Shown here: positions 7,466 to 14,487 of the stretch, piece after piece
How the letters are laid out: the number at the start of each line of letters is the position of its first letter
How positions within the stretch are numbered: the stretch's first letter is position 1
Assembly (NCBI GenBank): GCA_934234185.1
Contig: CAKQHO010000079.1
Location: forward strand, 1-15,523
DNA length: 15,523 nucleotides
Source: an uncultured Psychrobacillus sp.
Lineage (GTDB): Bacteria; Bacillota; Bacilli; Bacillales_A; Planococcaceae
Reading direction: 5' to 3'
Made by a program: the position numbers and the translations under genes
Notes under the pieces: generated by a model
The model's database searches: none
Told to the model about the DNA's origin: nothing
What the model saw: the letters and a program-made list of their open reading frames with translations, nothing else

Positions 7466-7525
7466 TCTACAGGAGAAAGCAAGTAATGGCTTTAAAACCG
7501 TAAGTAAATCCAATTTATTACCAGG
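7466..7525. repeat. 60-bp direct repeat, copy 1
   Basis: These 60 bases recur at 7755-7814 with 56/60 identity, no gaps and 289 bp between copy starts. Weaker similarity (9/13) continues beyond the end. The copy contains two units of the 21-bp GCAAGTA array, at 7479 and 7500. It lies in a non-genic region. Confidence 0.95.
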
Positions 7526-7546
7526 CCATTACACCAATCCACGGTG

Positions 7547-7623
7547 TTAGTAACTTTCGCTGTTAATTTAGTCACTTTCATAGTTGTTTTAGTAACTTTC
7601 GCACCAAGAATAGTAACGAAACG
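7547..7623. repeat. 21-bp periodic array of TTAGTAACTTTCGC units
   Basis: Units begin at 7547, 7568, 7589 and 7610, exactly 21 bp apart. The first 13-14 bases are conserved (TTAGTAACTTTCGC, with TTAGTCACTTTCA in unit 2 and a divergent ATAGTAACGAAAC in unit 4). The 7-8 bases between units vary. The reverse complement (GCGAAAGTTACTAA) resembles the core of the neighbouring GCAAGTA array. Confidence 0.85.
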
Positions 7624-7704
7624 GAAATTTACAGGAAATAAAAGCGAGATGATTCAATTCACCTTTCAATAATTTACCAATTATTAGTTGCGGTTCGCTA
7701 GTTT

Positions 7705-7797
7705 GCAAGTATTTCAGTGATATCTGCAAGTATTCAAGCTACGAGTGCAAGTAATCTACAGGAGAAAGCAAGTATTGGTTTTAAAACCGCAAGTATA
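7705..7797. repeat. 21-bp periodic array of GCAAGTATT units
   Basis: Five GCAAGTA cores start at 7705, 7726, 7747, 7768 and 7789, an exact 21-bp period, mostly followed by TT or AT. The last two units lie inside copy 2 of the 60-bp repeat; copy 1 holds two more (7479, 7500). The intervening 12 bases are not conserved. Period 21 equals two DNA helical turns or seven codons. Confidence 0.9.
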
Positions 7798-7814
7798 TCC
7801 AATTTATTACCAGG
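7755..7814. repeat. 60-bp direct repeat, copy 2
   Basis: This is the partner of 7466-7525, with four substitutions. It includes the perfect palindrome GGTTTTAAAACC (7778-7789), which has one change in copy 1. The whole 7327-7870 stretch holds no credible gene. Confidence 0.95.
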
Positions 7815-7869
7815 AATTTACCCCAATACCTCCTAATCAAATGAGCTAGACATTGTAACCCATACCCCT

Positions 7870-7904
7870 AAAAATAAAAAAATCGAGAATAAGAATTCCC
7901 GACT
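7870..7904 (-). terminator. Rho-independent terminator of the peptidase operon
   Basis: On the minus strand a 10-bp stem including two G-T pairs (7904-7895 with 7890-7881) encloses the loop TCTT and is followed by TTTTTTTATTTTT. It starts 8 nt after the stop codon of the C26 hydrolase gene. Confidence 0.9.
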
Positions 7905-7912
7905 TCTTTTCC

Positions 7913-8650
7913 TTATACAATTGACTCTCTTCTAATTTTCTGTGTAATTGTATCTCTGCAAGCCTCTACAAATCCCTTGAAAATAGAAGCAGATGGATTG
8001 TCGTCCTTTAACAGCAAGGATTCCGGGTGCCATTGAATTCCCATCACAAAAGGATGACTATTACTTTCAAAGGCTTCGATGATACCATCGCTAGCTAGCC
8101 CACTAATACGAAAGCCAGTTGGTATATTTCTTACTGCTTGATGGTGAAAGCTATTTACTTTAAACCGCTCCATACCAACAACCTTTTTTAAAGTAGTACC
8201 TTCATTTACTTCGACAAAATGCGAAGCATGAGTACGTGGAGCTTTTTGGTCATGCTGCAGCAGCTCTGCTGAAGTTTGGGTATAGATATCCTGATACATA
8301 TCTCCCCCCAGCGCGATACTAAGAATTTGGGCACCACGGCATATTCCGAGAATGGGTTTGTTTTGTAGCAGCATTTTTTTTATAAGCTCTATCTCAAATT
8401 CATCCCGTTCTGGGACAATATTTCCCAACGCTTGGTGGGGCTCCTCTCCGAATAATGTCGGATCTATGTCTCCTCCTCCAGTGAGAAGAAGCCCATCTAT
8501 CAAATTCGCAATAGATTCGGTAACTCCCTTTTCCATATTTGGCAGGACAATTGGTACTCCTCCAAATCTTGTAACCGCTTGAGTATTATCTGTAGATACG
8601 GAGAGAATGTGCTCCGTTAAATTAGATGAAACACCGATGATAGGCTTCAT
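7913..8650 (-). CDS. gamma-glutamyl hydrolase family protein (peptidase C26)
   Basis: This 245-residue cytoplasmic protein has the class I glutamine amidotransferase-like fold of the PuuD/C26 family, which hydrolyses gamma-glutamyl amides. Visible motifs are LLTGGGDIDPTLF (about residues 55-67), the nucleophile elbow GICRGAQ with C104, GGDMYQD, NSFHHQAV and the catalytic pair in QWHPES (H208, E210). The frame is open to ATG codons at 8692/8695 that overlap the previous stop codon, but these lack a ribosome site. GAGGAG lies 6-7 nt before the ATG at 8650, and that start gives the normal family length. It is the last gene of the serine hydrolase-dipeptidase-C26 operon. The substrate is unknown; a gamma-glutamyl peptide or muropeptide fragment would fit its neighbours. 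Confidence 0.9.
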   Translation of the reverse strand: MKPIIGVSSNLTEHILSVSTDNTQAVTRFGGVPIVLPNMEKGVTESIANLIDGLLLTGGGDIDPTLFGEEPHQALGNIVPERDEFEIELIKKMLLQNKPILGICRGAQILSIALGGDMYQDIYTQTSAELLQHDQKAPRTHASHFVEVNEGTTLKKVVGMERFKVNSFHHQAVRNIPTGFRISGLASDGIIEAFESNSHPFVMGIQWHPESLLLKDDNPSASIFKGFVEACRDTITQKIRRESIV

Positions 8651-8694
8651 AACAAACTCCTCTTCTATTTTTTCGGCTCTTCCTATTACCATCA

Positions 8695-9666
8695 TTAATA
8701 TGGAGAACGTCTTGTGCTATTCATAATCTTTGAATCCAAAATGTTTTGATATGCAAATCCTCGCACAGCATCCTCTGCATAATATTTTAAAAGCTCGTTA
8801 ATTAGATTTTGATATGTTCCAGCATGCTCCAATCCTTTTGTATAGGCATCTATCCCATCAAAGTCAGAGCCTAAGCCAATATGCTTTAAACCTCCTAGGG
8901 AGCAAATATGATCTATATGCTTGATAAGGTCCGACATATCACTAGCCTGTTCACCATTAATAAAGGGCGGATAAAAAACTACGTGGATATGTCCTCCGTT
9001 TTCAATTAAGCTGGTAATTTGGTCATCCTTCAGATTTCGAGGATGAGGACAAAGAGCAAAGGCATTTGAATGAGAGGCAAAAGGATATTCAGCTAGTTCC
9101 ATCACATCCCAAAAACCCTTTTCCGCAAGATGAGAGACATCCGTTAGTATCCGATGGTCATTATTTAGCTTGACTACCTCTTTTCCTAAATTAGTTAAGC
9201 CAGCCCCTCGTCCCTCTTCCGCTCCATCAGCACATAGATTAGCATTGTTCCAGGTCAAACCAATGGATAGAACCCCTAATCGATATAGGTGGCGAAGCTT
9301 CGAAAGGTCGTTTCCAAAAGCATCTGCTCCCTCTAAAGTTAAGACCGCTCCGATTTCTCCCTCTTTTAAAAGAGTTAGATCCTCCCACTTTTTTATATGT
9401 TTCATTTGCGGGTTTTTCTCTAGTATCTCCGTGTAGAATAAATCAACCTGCTCTAGAGCTGCAGCCCACTTCTGCTCAACAGGAATAGTGGGATATATAA
9501 AAATAGCAAAAAACTGGGTCATAATTTCGCCAGTCTGGAGTCGAAGTAAATTTGTTTCTAATTCCTCTGAGGCAGTAAAATTTAATAGCTTCTTCCCATA
9601 ATTTTTCCCGTTTTTCGCCAACTGTAACTTTAATAGTGCATCGCAATGGGTATCAATTATTTTCAA
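8695..9666 (-). CDS. M19 family (membrane/renal-type) dipeptidase
   Basis: This 323-residue metallopeptidase of the M19 family hydrolyses dipeptides, often those with a D-residue at the second position. The binuclear zinc site is complete: DTHCD (H7, D9), LTLEGAD (E112), DVSHL (H179) and the SHSNAFALCPHPRNL segment (H199; H208 also conserved). GSDFDG supplies D268. No signal peptide or membrane helix is visible, so it should be cytoplasmic, as usual for bacterial members. The start is TTG, with GGAGG about 9 nt upstream. It lies 85 bp after the beta-lactamase-like gene with no terminator between, and its stop overlaps the open frame of the C26 gene, so the three are probably co-transcribed. 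A TATAAT at 9718-9713 could add an internal promoter, but no good -35 accompanies it. Confidence 0.92.
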   Translation of the reverse strand: MKIIDTHCDALLKLQLAKNGKNYGKKLLNFTASEELETNLLRLQTGEIMTQFFAIFIYPTIPVEQKWAAALEQVDLFYTEILEKNPQMKHIKKWEDLTLLKEGEIGAVLTLEGADAFGNDLSKLRHLYRLGVLSIGLTWNNANLCADGAEEGRGAGLTNLGKEVVKLNNDHRILTDVSHLAEKGFWDVMELAEYPFASHSNAFALCPHPRNLKDDQITSLIENGGHIHVVFYPPFINGEQASDMSDLIKHIDHICSLGGLKHIGLGSDFDGIDAYTKGLEHAGTYQNLINELLKYYAEDAVRGFAYQNILDSKIMNSTRRSPY

Positions 9667-9751
9667 AATCCTCGCCCTCCATCAATGCAAGTTGTATTTC
9701 TCTTACAAAATAATTATATAAAAAATTATCGGAAAATTCTACCAATAAAAA

Positions 9752-10639
9752 TTATTTCTTCATAAAATAGTTATATGCAATCAAAGAAATATCTGCGATA
9801 GGCTCGTCCCCTTGATAGTCCAGAGAGCTTCCAATAGAGTAGACAGTCATTACATACCTTGTACCATTTGGTAAGTAGACTATTGCCGCGTCATTAAACA
9901 TCGTTCCTAAGCTTCCAGTCTTATTAGCAACCTTCTTATTTTTCGGAAGCTTGCCAGGTATACGCTGTTGATAATGCTGCTTGAATAGTATATTCAAGAT
10001 AGACTGGGAGCACTCCCTTGAAATAAACTTCCCATCTGCAATTGCTTCTAACAGCTTGCACATTCCTCTTGGAGTACTGGTGTTGTTATCTTCTCGCTCT
10101 TGAAAAACAATGCTGTCCCAGTCATATTTCCCAGCAACCAACCGATTAATAATCGTTTCAAAGAGCTCTTTGCTATAATTACTCGAGTCTATACCAGCGC
10201 TTAAGCTTAGAAGCTCCCAACAGGTATGCTGCAAATTAATACTACCAAAGCCTAGCTCTCTCATCCTTTCCTGCACATAGCTTGGACCTCCAATTAGCTT
10301 CAAAATGCGGTCTGTAGCTAAATTATCACTTACAATTATCATTAAAGTAGCTAAATCCTTGATTGTTGGCTGAATGCCATAGTCTAGCTCCTGAAAAATC
10401 CCTGAGCCTGGAACATAATCTTCTTCCAGAAGCATCACACGATCATGTAAGTTTATTTCTCCGTTATACACTTTTTCAAATAAGGCAGCTAAAATAGGAA
10501 TTTTAAAAACACTCGCCATTTGAAACAACCGATCACCACTAATACTAGCCTCTTCACCTGTCTCCAAGTGTTTAACATAAACGCCAAAGGCCGCATCCTT
10601 CTTTTTTACATAGTCGTTTATCAATGTTTGTAATGTCAT
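9752..10639 (-). CDS. class A beta-lactamase-like serine hydrolase (no signal peptide)
   Basis: This 295-residue protein (start at 10639) shows the serine beta-lactamase/transpeptidase fold. Motif 1 is SVFK (Ser 43, Lys 46), motif 2 is SDN (104-106), and KTG (240-242) is followed by SLGTMFNDAAIVYLPNGT. TSTPRGM matches the TTPxxM segment of class A enzymes. E142 in WELLS might correspond to Glu166, but the following insert makes this uncertain. There is no signal peptide, unlike true beta-lactamases, so it probably acts inside the cell on a peptide or amide. The open frame reaches 10669, but those extra codons overlap the ribosome site GGGGGAAAGG, which lies directly before the ATG at 10639. 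It is the first gene of the peptidase operon and divergent from the GntR-TRAP operon. Confidence 0.87.
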   Translation of the reverse strand: MTLQTLINDYVKKKDAAFGVYVKHLETGEEASISGDRLFQMASVFKIPILAALFEKVYNGEINLHDRVMLLEEDYVPGSGIFQELDYGIQPTIKDLATLMIIVSDNLATDRILKLIGGPSYVQERMRELGFGSINLQHTCWELLSLSAGIDSSNYSKELFETIINRLVAGKYDWDSIVFQEREDNNTSTPRGMCKLLEAIADGKFISRECSQSILNILFKQHYQQRIPGKLPKNKKVANKTGSLGTMFNDAAIVYLPNGTRYVMTVYSIGSSLDYQGDEPIADISLIAYNYFMKK

Positions 10640-10961
10640 ACCTTTCCCCCTATTTAATTTAAATTTCAAAATATTAAATTAATAAAATCATATAGAAAAA
10701 GAAGGAAATTGGAAACTATTAATCCCTTTTTTTCTTCAATGGAGGGTTTTAGTTGGATTATTATATCCATTAATATTCTTGCATCATATACCTTTTTAAC
10801 AATTAAAGGCATCATTTCTAATTTTTTAAAAGTTCTTTCAACTAGTAAATTGGTAATAAATAGAATATGCGGATTTTATAAAAGGAACATTAAATTATTA
10901 ATTATAATTCTTTATATTAATTTTAAATCATCAAAATAAATTAATAAATCTGAAATTTGTA
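10640..10961. other. AT-rich divergent intergenic region without a convincing gene
   Basis: This stretch separates the peptidase operon from the GntR-TRAP operon and is much richer in A+T than the flanking genes. A 76-codon frame (10709-10939, TTG start) encodes a hydrophobic, lysine-rich peptide, but its AAGG is only 3 nt from the start and its composition matches random AT-rich sequence. Promoters for the leftward operon must lie here; I could not pick one with confidence. Confidence 0.5.
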
Positions 10962-10990
10962 TTGAACTGGGATACAATATCCCTTATATT
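10962..10990 (+). promoter_or_regulatory. Promoter of the GntR-TRAP-racemase operon
   Basis: TTGAAC (10962-10967), a 17-bp spacer and TATATT (10985-10990) form a plausible SigA promoter, though the start would be very close to the ribosome site at 10996. An alternative is TACAAT (10973-10978) as the -10, with a poorer -35. Either choice places the GGGATA/TATCCC palindrome inside the promoter. Confidence 0.5.
10969..10983. promoter_or_regulatory. Palindromic operator, probably for the GntR regulator
   Basis: GGGATACAATATCCC is a perfect inverted repeat with 6-bp arms and a 3-bp centre. It overlaps the promoter of the operon and begins 44 bp before the regulator's ATG, the usual place for an autorepressing GntR/FCD operator. 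The assignment rests on position and symmetry. Confidence 0.6.
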
Positions 10991-11012
10991 AAAATAAAGG
11001 AGGCCACCTTTT

Positions 11013-11699
11013 ATGCAAAAAATAGAAACAATGCCTATTCGTGAAACTGTGTTTTTAAACTTAAGAAAAATGATTTTAGATGGGACCTTTCAACCGGGAG
11101 AAAAATTAAATGAGAAAGTAGTGGCAAGTGAGCTAGGAGTTAGTAGAACCCCTATTAGAGAAGCCATGTACAAATTAGAACAAGAAGGCTTGGTTAAGAT
11201 AGTTCCAAGAAAATATACAGAAGTAATTGGGATTACAGATGAGTCTATCTCTGAAATTCATAGGATTCGTGCTGCACTGGAGCCTATAGCTGCTTATGAA
11301 GCAGTAAATAATCTGACTCAGGAGGAAATTAATGAGTTAGAAAGACTTTGGTTTCTTTCTAAGGAATATTTTCAATCGAACGATATTAATAACCTTATGA
11401 AAACTAATGACCAATTTCACTCCATCATTAGTGAAGCATCGAGATTACCTAAAGTAGTTAATATATTAAGAAATATGCATGATTATGTTGAAGTATTCCG
11501 ATATTCCTTTATGTCCCGTCCAGAATTAGCAGAGAGATCCATAAATGAACACAAAAAAATTCTAGATGCTATTAGAGTGAGGAGCAGTAACTTAGTAAAG
11601 AAATTAGTTATAGAGCATTTAGAAGGAATTTTTGAATATGAAAAAGTTATTTTAGAGGACATGAAAAGAAAACCTATAAGTGAGGAGGAGAAAAAATGA
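11013..11699 (+). CDS. GntR family transcriptional regulator, FCD domain
   Basis: This 228-residue repressor-type regulator has an N-terminal winged helix (about 8-75), with the recognition region ASELGVSRTPIREAMYKLEQEGL. The alpha-helical FCD ligand-binding domain (about 78-215) shows the usual metal-site residues: D133 and H136 in NDQFH, H180 in NEHKKI and H202 in EHLEG. FCD regulators commonly sense small carboxylates such as sugar acids or amino-acid derivatives and control adjacent catabolic genes. AAAGGAGG is 9 nt upstream of the ATG. Its stop overlaps the start of dctP by 4 nt (ATGA), so it is the first gene of the operon and is probably autoregulated through the palindrome upstream. 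Confidence 0.93.
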   Translation: MQKIETMPIRETVFLNLRKMILDGTFQPGEKLNEKVVASELGVSRTPIREAMYKLEQEGLVKIVPRKYTEVIGITDESISEIHRIRAALEPIAAYEAVNNLTQEEINELERLWFLSKEYFQSNDINNLMKTNDQFHSIISEASRLPKVVNILRNMHDYVEVFRYSFMSRPELAERSINEHKKILDAIRVRSSNLVKKLVIEHLEGIFEYEKVILEDMKRKPISEEEKK

Positions 11700-12700
11700 A
11701 ACATTTTGTAATAGCAGGTATATCAGCTATTGCCTTACTTCTTAGTGGTTGTGGTGATGAGAAAAAGGAAGCAAGTTCAAATAATCCTATTACTCTAAGC
11801 TTTGCTTATGAGTTACCAGACAATCACCCATGGGGTCATGGTGCGCAGAAATTTAAAGAAATAGTGGAAGAAGAATCCAATGGACAGATTACGGTTGAAA
11901 TACATGGTAATGGCTCACTGGCAGCATCAGGCCGTGAAATACAAGAAGGAGTTAGTATTGGAACAATTGATATGGGGATATCATCTACTCCATTAGCTCA
12001 AATGAATCCATACTTAGATCTTTTTTCATTACCTTATATATTCAAAGACAGAGAATCTGCATGGGAAGTTCTAGATGGAGAAGTTGGTCAACAAGTTGGG
12101 GAAAAATTAAAAGATAACAATCTACAATTTTTGTCATACTGGGAAGATGGATTTCGCCAGGTAACAAATAATACGCGTCCGATTACAAAGCCAGAGGACT
12201 TCAAAGGAATTAAACTTCGCGTCCCTGAAAGCGAAGTTCGTTTGGCTACTTTCAAGGCTTTAGGATCTAATCCACTACCTATGGCTTGGTCTGAAGTATT
12301 TACCGCACTGCAGCAAGGAACAATTGATGGGCAAGAAAACCCTCTGTCTGTAGTGGTTAGTTCCTCATTTTATGATGTACAGAAATATCTAACTATAACA
12401 AATCATGTATACTCTCCTGCAACTTTATTTATCAACTCAAATAAGTGGAATGAACTAAGCGATGAACAAAAAGAGATTGTAAAAAATGCTGCTAAAGCTG
12501 GACAAGAAGTGAATAGAAAAATGAATGAAGAGCAGGATAACGCTGCAATTGCTGAGTTAGAAGAAAAAGGAATGGAAATATCAGAGATAGTGGATGTTAA
12601 TGAATTCCAACAAGCGACTAAAGGGGTTTGGGATGAAGTAGTGAACAGTATCGGTGGAGATGCTAAAGAATTATTAAGTAAAATTACAGACTCCCAATAG
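11696..12700 (+). CDS. dctP: TRAP transporter substrate-binding lipoprotein DctP
   Basis: This 334-residue extracytoplasmic binding protein has a signal peptide ending in the lipobox LSGC (C19), so it is anchored to the outer face of the membrane. The DctP fold is evident from LSFAYELPDNHPWGHGAQKF, IDMGISSTPL, and the ligand-binding segment GFRQVTNNTRPI...GIKLRVPES, whose R175 is the conserved arginine that holds the carboxylate of TRAP substrates. DGQENPLSVV (211-220) is the other family hallmark. It delivers a carboxylate ligand to the DctQM permease encoded next. Which one is not visible in the sequence; the adjacent proline-racemase homologue suggests an imino acid. GAGGAGGAG precedes the ATG, and translation is coupled to the regulator gene. 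Confidence 0.95.
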   Translation: MKHFVIAGISAIALLLSGCGDEKKEASSNNPITLSFAYELPDNHPWGHGAQKFKEIVEEESNGQITVEIHGNGSLAASGREIQEGVSIGTIDMGISSTPLAQMNPYLDLFSLPYIFKDRESAWEVLDGEVGQQVGEKLKDNNLQFLSYWEDGFRQVTNNTRPITKPEDFKGIKLRVPESEVRLATFKALGSNPLPMAWSEVFTALQQGTIDGQENPLSVVVSSSFYDVQKYLTITNHVYSPATLFINSNKWNELSDEQKEIVKNAAKAGQEVNRKMNEEQDNAAIAELEEKGMEISEIVDVNEFQQATKGVWDEVVNSIGGDAKELLSKITDSQ

Positions 12701-12712
12701 GAGGAGAATAAA

Positions 12713-13198
12713 TTGATATTACTTAGAAGGTACGTGCATAAATCCATTATATTCATAAACTCTATGATAATGCTTGCTATGTTCCTAATATTATTGCTAC
12801 AGGTTTTTTCAAGAAAGCTATTAGAATCATCCTTGGCATGGCCAGAAGAAATAGCTTTAATAACGATGATTTGGATAACTTTTGCTGGAGCTTATCAAAT
12901 TACTTTAGAAGATAAGCATTTAAAAATGGATTTTTTAGAAGAAAGAATTCCATATTCTATCAAACCTTACATTAAAATTTTTTCCAAGTTAATAGTAGTA
13001 GCTTTCTTAGTAATTGCAACATTTTGGGGAATACAATTTGTTGAAAATACAGGCTCCATAAAAATGCCTGTATCCAAATTACCGATGGCTGTTCCCTACC
13101 TAATAATATTAATCAGTCTAGCACTGATGTTGATAGAGTACCTAATTCAAATATTTATAGAGTCAAAAACCTTATTTCTAAAAAGGGAGGAATCCTAA
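12713..13198 (+). CDS. dctQ: TRAP transporter small permease DctQ
   Basis: This 161-residue membrane protein has four predicted helices (about 12-33, 45-63, 88-108 and 124-147), the DctQ topology. The family motif LAWPEEIALITMIWITFAGA lies at the start of helix 2, followed by the charged loop EDKHLKMDFLEERIP. It pairs with DctM in the sodium-coupled permease. The start is TTG, placed 6 nt after GGAGGAG. The stop overlaps the dctM start by one base (TAATG), so the two permease genes are translationally coupled. Confidence 0.93.
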   Translation: MILLRRYVHKSIIFINSMIMLAMFLILLLQVFSRKLLESSLAWPEEIALITMIWITFAGAYQITLEDKHLKMDFLEERIPYSIKPYIKIFSKLIVVAFLVIATFWGIQFVENTGSIKMPVSKLPMAVPYLIILISLALMLIEYLIQIFIESKTLFLKREES

Positions 13199-14475
13199 TG
13201 CTCCCATTCTTCATGTTAATTGTAATTCTCTTTTTACTAGCGTTAGGAGTGCCTATCGCTTTCACATTAGGAATTACAGCAGTTACATTTTTGATTTTTA
13301 ACTCGGATGTACCGTTACAGGTAATTCTTCAGCAGCTTTATTTAGGCACAAACTCTTTCCCATTATTAGCAATCCCATTATTCATGTTAGCCGGATCGCT
13401 AATGAATCATGGGGGAATTTCCGTAAGACTAATTAATTTCGCCCTTTCAATTATTGGGATGCTAAGAGGGGGTCTAGCCATTGTTAATGTGGTAGCATCT
13501 GTGTTCTTTGGTGCAATTACTGGAACAGCGGCAGGAGCTAGTGCGGCTGTGGGGCAGATTATGATACCCGCTATGAAAGAAAGAGGATATTCTGCTAGCT
13601 TTGCAGCAGCTACTACCTCCGCTGGCTCATCCCTAGGAATAATAATTCCTCCTAGTGTACCAATGATTCTATACGGCTCTATTTCTGGTTTGTCAGTAGC
13701 TACTCTTTTTATTACAGGAGTCCCTATAGGTATTGGTATAGCATTAGGTTTTATCATTGTGGTCTATATCATTTCTACTAAGAAAAAATATTACTTTAAG
13801 GAAGAACCTTTTTCCTTTAAAAAGGTCGGTTCTTCATTTATTAGTGCTTTACCTGCTTTATTAGTTCCAGTTGCAATTATGGGTGGAATATTAACAGGTT
13901 TTGCAACACCGACTGAGTCAGCAGCTATTGCAGTCTTATGTGGTATCTTAGCAGGAATAATTTATCGACAGTTAACATTTAAGAATTTCATGGAGGCTTT
14001 AAATGAAAGTGTCATTAATACTGCATTAGTAATGTTTATTGTAGCTACTGCTAAAATACTGGGCTTTTCCTTTTCCTCCTTGGGAATTGGACGTCAAATG
14101 ATTGAGCCAATGTTAGCTTTTAGTAATAACCCAATTATATTAATGCTTATAGCTAGCTTGATATTGTTTATTGGAGGCTTTATTTTTGATGGGACAGTTA
14201 TGGTGCTTGTAATAGTGCCTTTGTTTTTACCACTTGTCCAAGCTAGCGCGATAGACCCTCTACAGTTTGCAATGATCGTTATTATTGTATGGGCAATCGG
14301 TCAGCAAACACCGCCAGTAGCTAGCGGATTATATATTACTACGGCTATAGCTAAAGTTAATATGCTTCAAGTAAGTCGCTACAACATTTGGTATATATTG
14401 GTTCTCGTTGTTACTTTAATGGGTATGATTTTCGTACCTGACTTCATGCTTTATATCCCTAGATTATTTATATAA
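13198..14475 (+). CDS. dctM: TRAP transporter large permease DctM
   Basis: This 425-residue polytopic permease carries the substrate translocation pathway of the TRAP system. Typical DctM segments are LFMLAGSLMNHGGIS, FFGAITGTAAGASAAVGQIMIPAMKERGYSASFAAATTSAGSSLGIIIPPSVPMI (about 102-156) and, in the second half, FATPTESAAIAVL and GQQTPPVASGLYI. Its two halves repeat the same fold, as expected for this ion-transporter superfamily. Length is standard. AAAGGGAGG lies 7 nt before the ATG. The next gene follows after 12 bp, so the racemase-like enzyme belongs to the same transcript. Confidence 0.95.
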   Translation: MLPFFMLIVILFLLALGVPIAFTLGITAVTFLIFNSDVPLQVILQQLYLGTNSFPLLAIPLFMLAGSLMNHGGISVRLINFALSIIGMLRGGLAIVNVVASVFFGAITGTAAGASAAVGQIMIPAMKERGYSASFAAATTSAGSSLGIIIPPSVPMILYGSISGLSVATLFITGVPIGIGIALGFIIVVYIISTKKKYYFKEEPFSFKKVGSSFISALPALLVPVAIMGGILTGFATPTESAAIAVLCGILAGIIYRQLTFKNFMEALNESVINTALVMFIVATAKILGFSFSSLGIGRQMIEPMLAFSNNPIILMLIASLILFIGGFIFDGTVMVLVIVPLFLPLVQASAIDPLQFAMIVIIVWAIGQQTPPVASGLYITTAIAKVNMLQVSRYNIWYILVLVVTLMGMIFVPDFMLYIPRLFI

Positions 14476-14487
14476 GGAGGAAAAAAA

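Noticed and set aside
7466..7814. Possible CRISPR array
   Set aside because: Repeat cores are only 7-14 bp with 7-14 bp between them and no cas genes; the 21-bp period is far too short for repeat-spacer units.
8651..8695. Longer C26 hydrolase starting at 8692/8695, overlapping the dipeptidase stop
   Set aside because: No ribosome site precedes it, whereas GAGGAG is well placed before the ATG at 8650, where family similarity begins.
10640..10669. Ten-residue N-terminal extension of the beta-lactamase-like protein
   Set aside because: These codons contain the ribosome site of the downstream ATG and add no signal peptide.
10709..10939. 76-codon hydrophobic ORF with a TTG start in the divergent intergenic region
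   Set aside because: Ribosome site is too close to the start, composition reflects the very AT-rich DNA, and no family is recognised.
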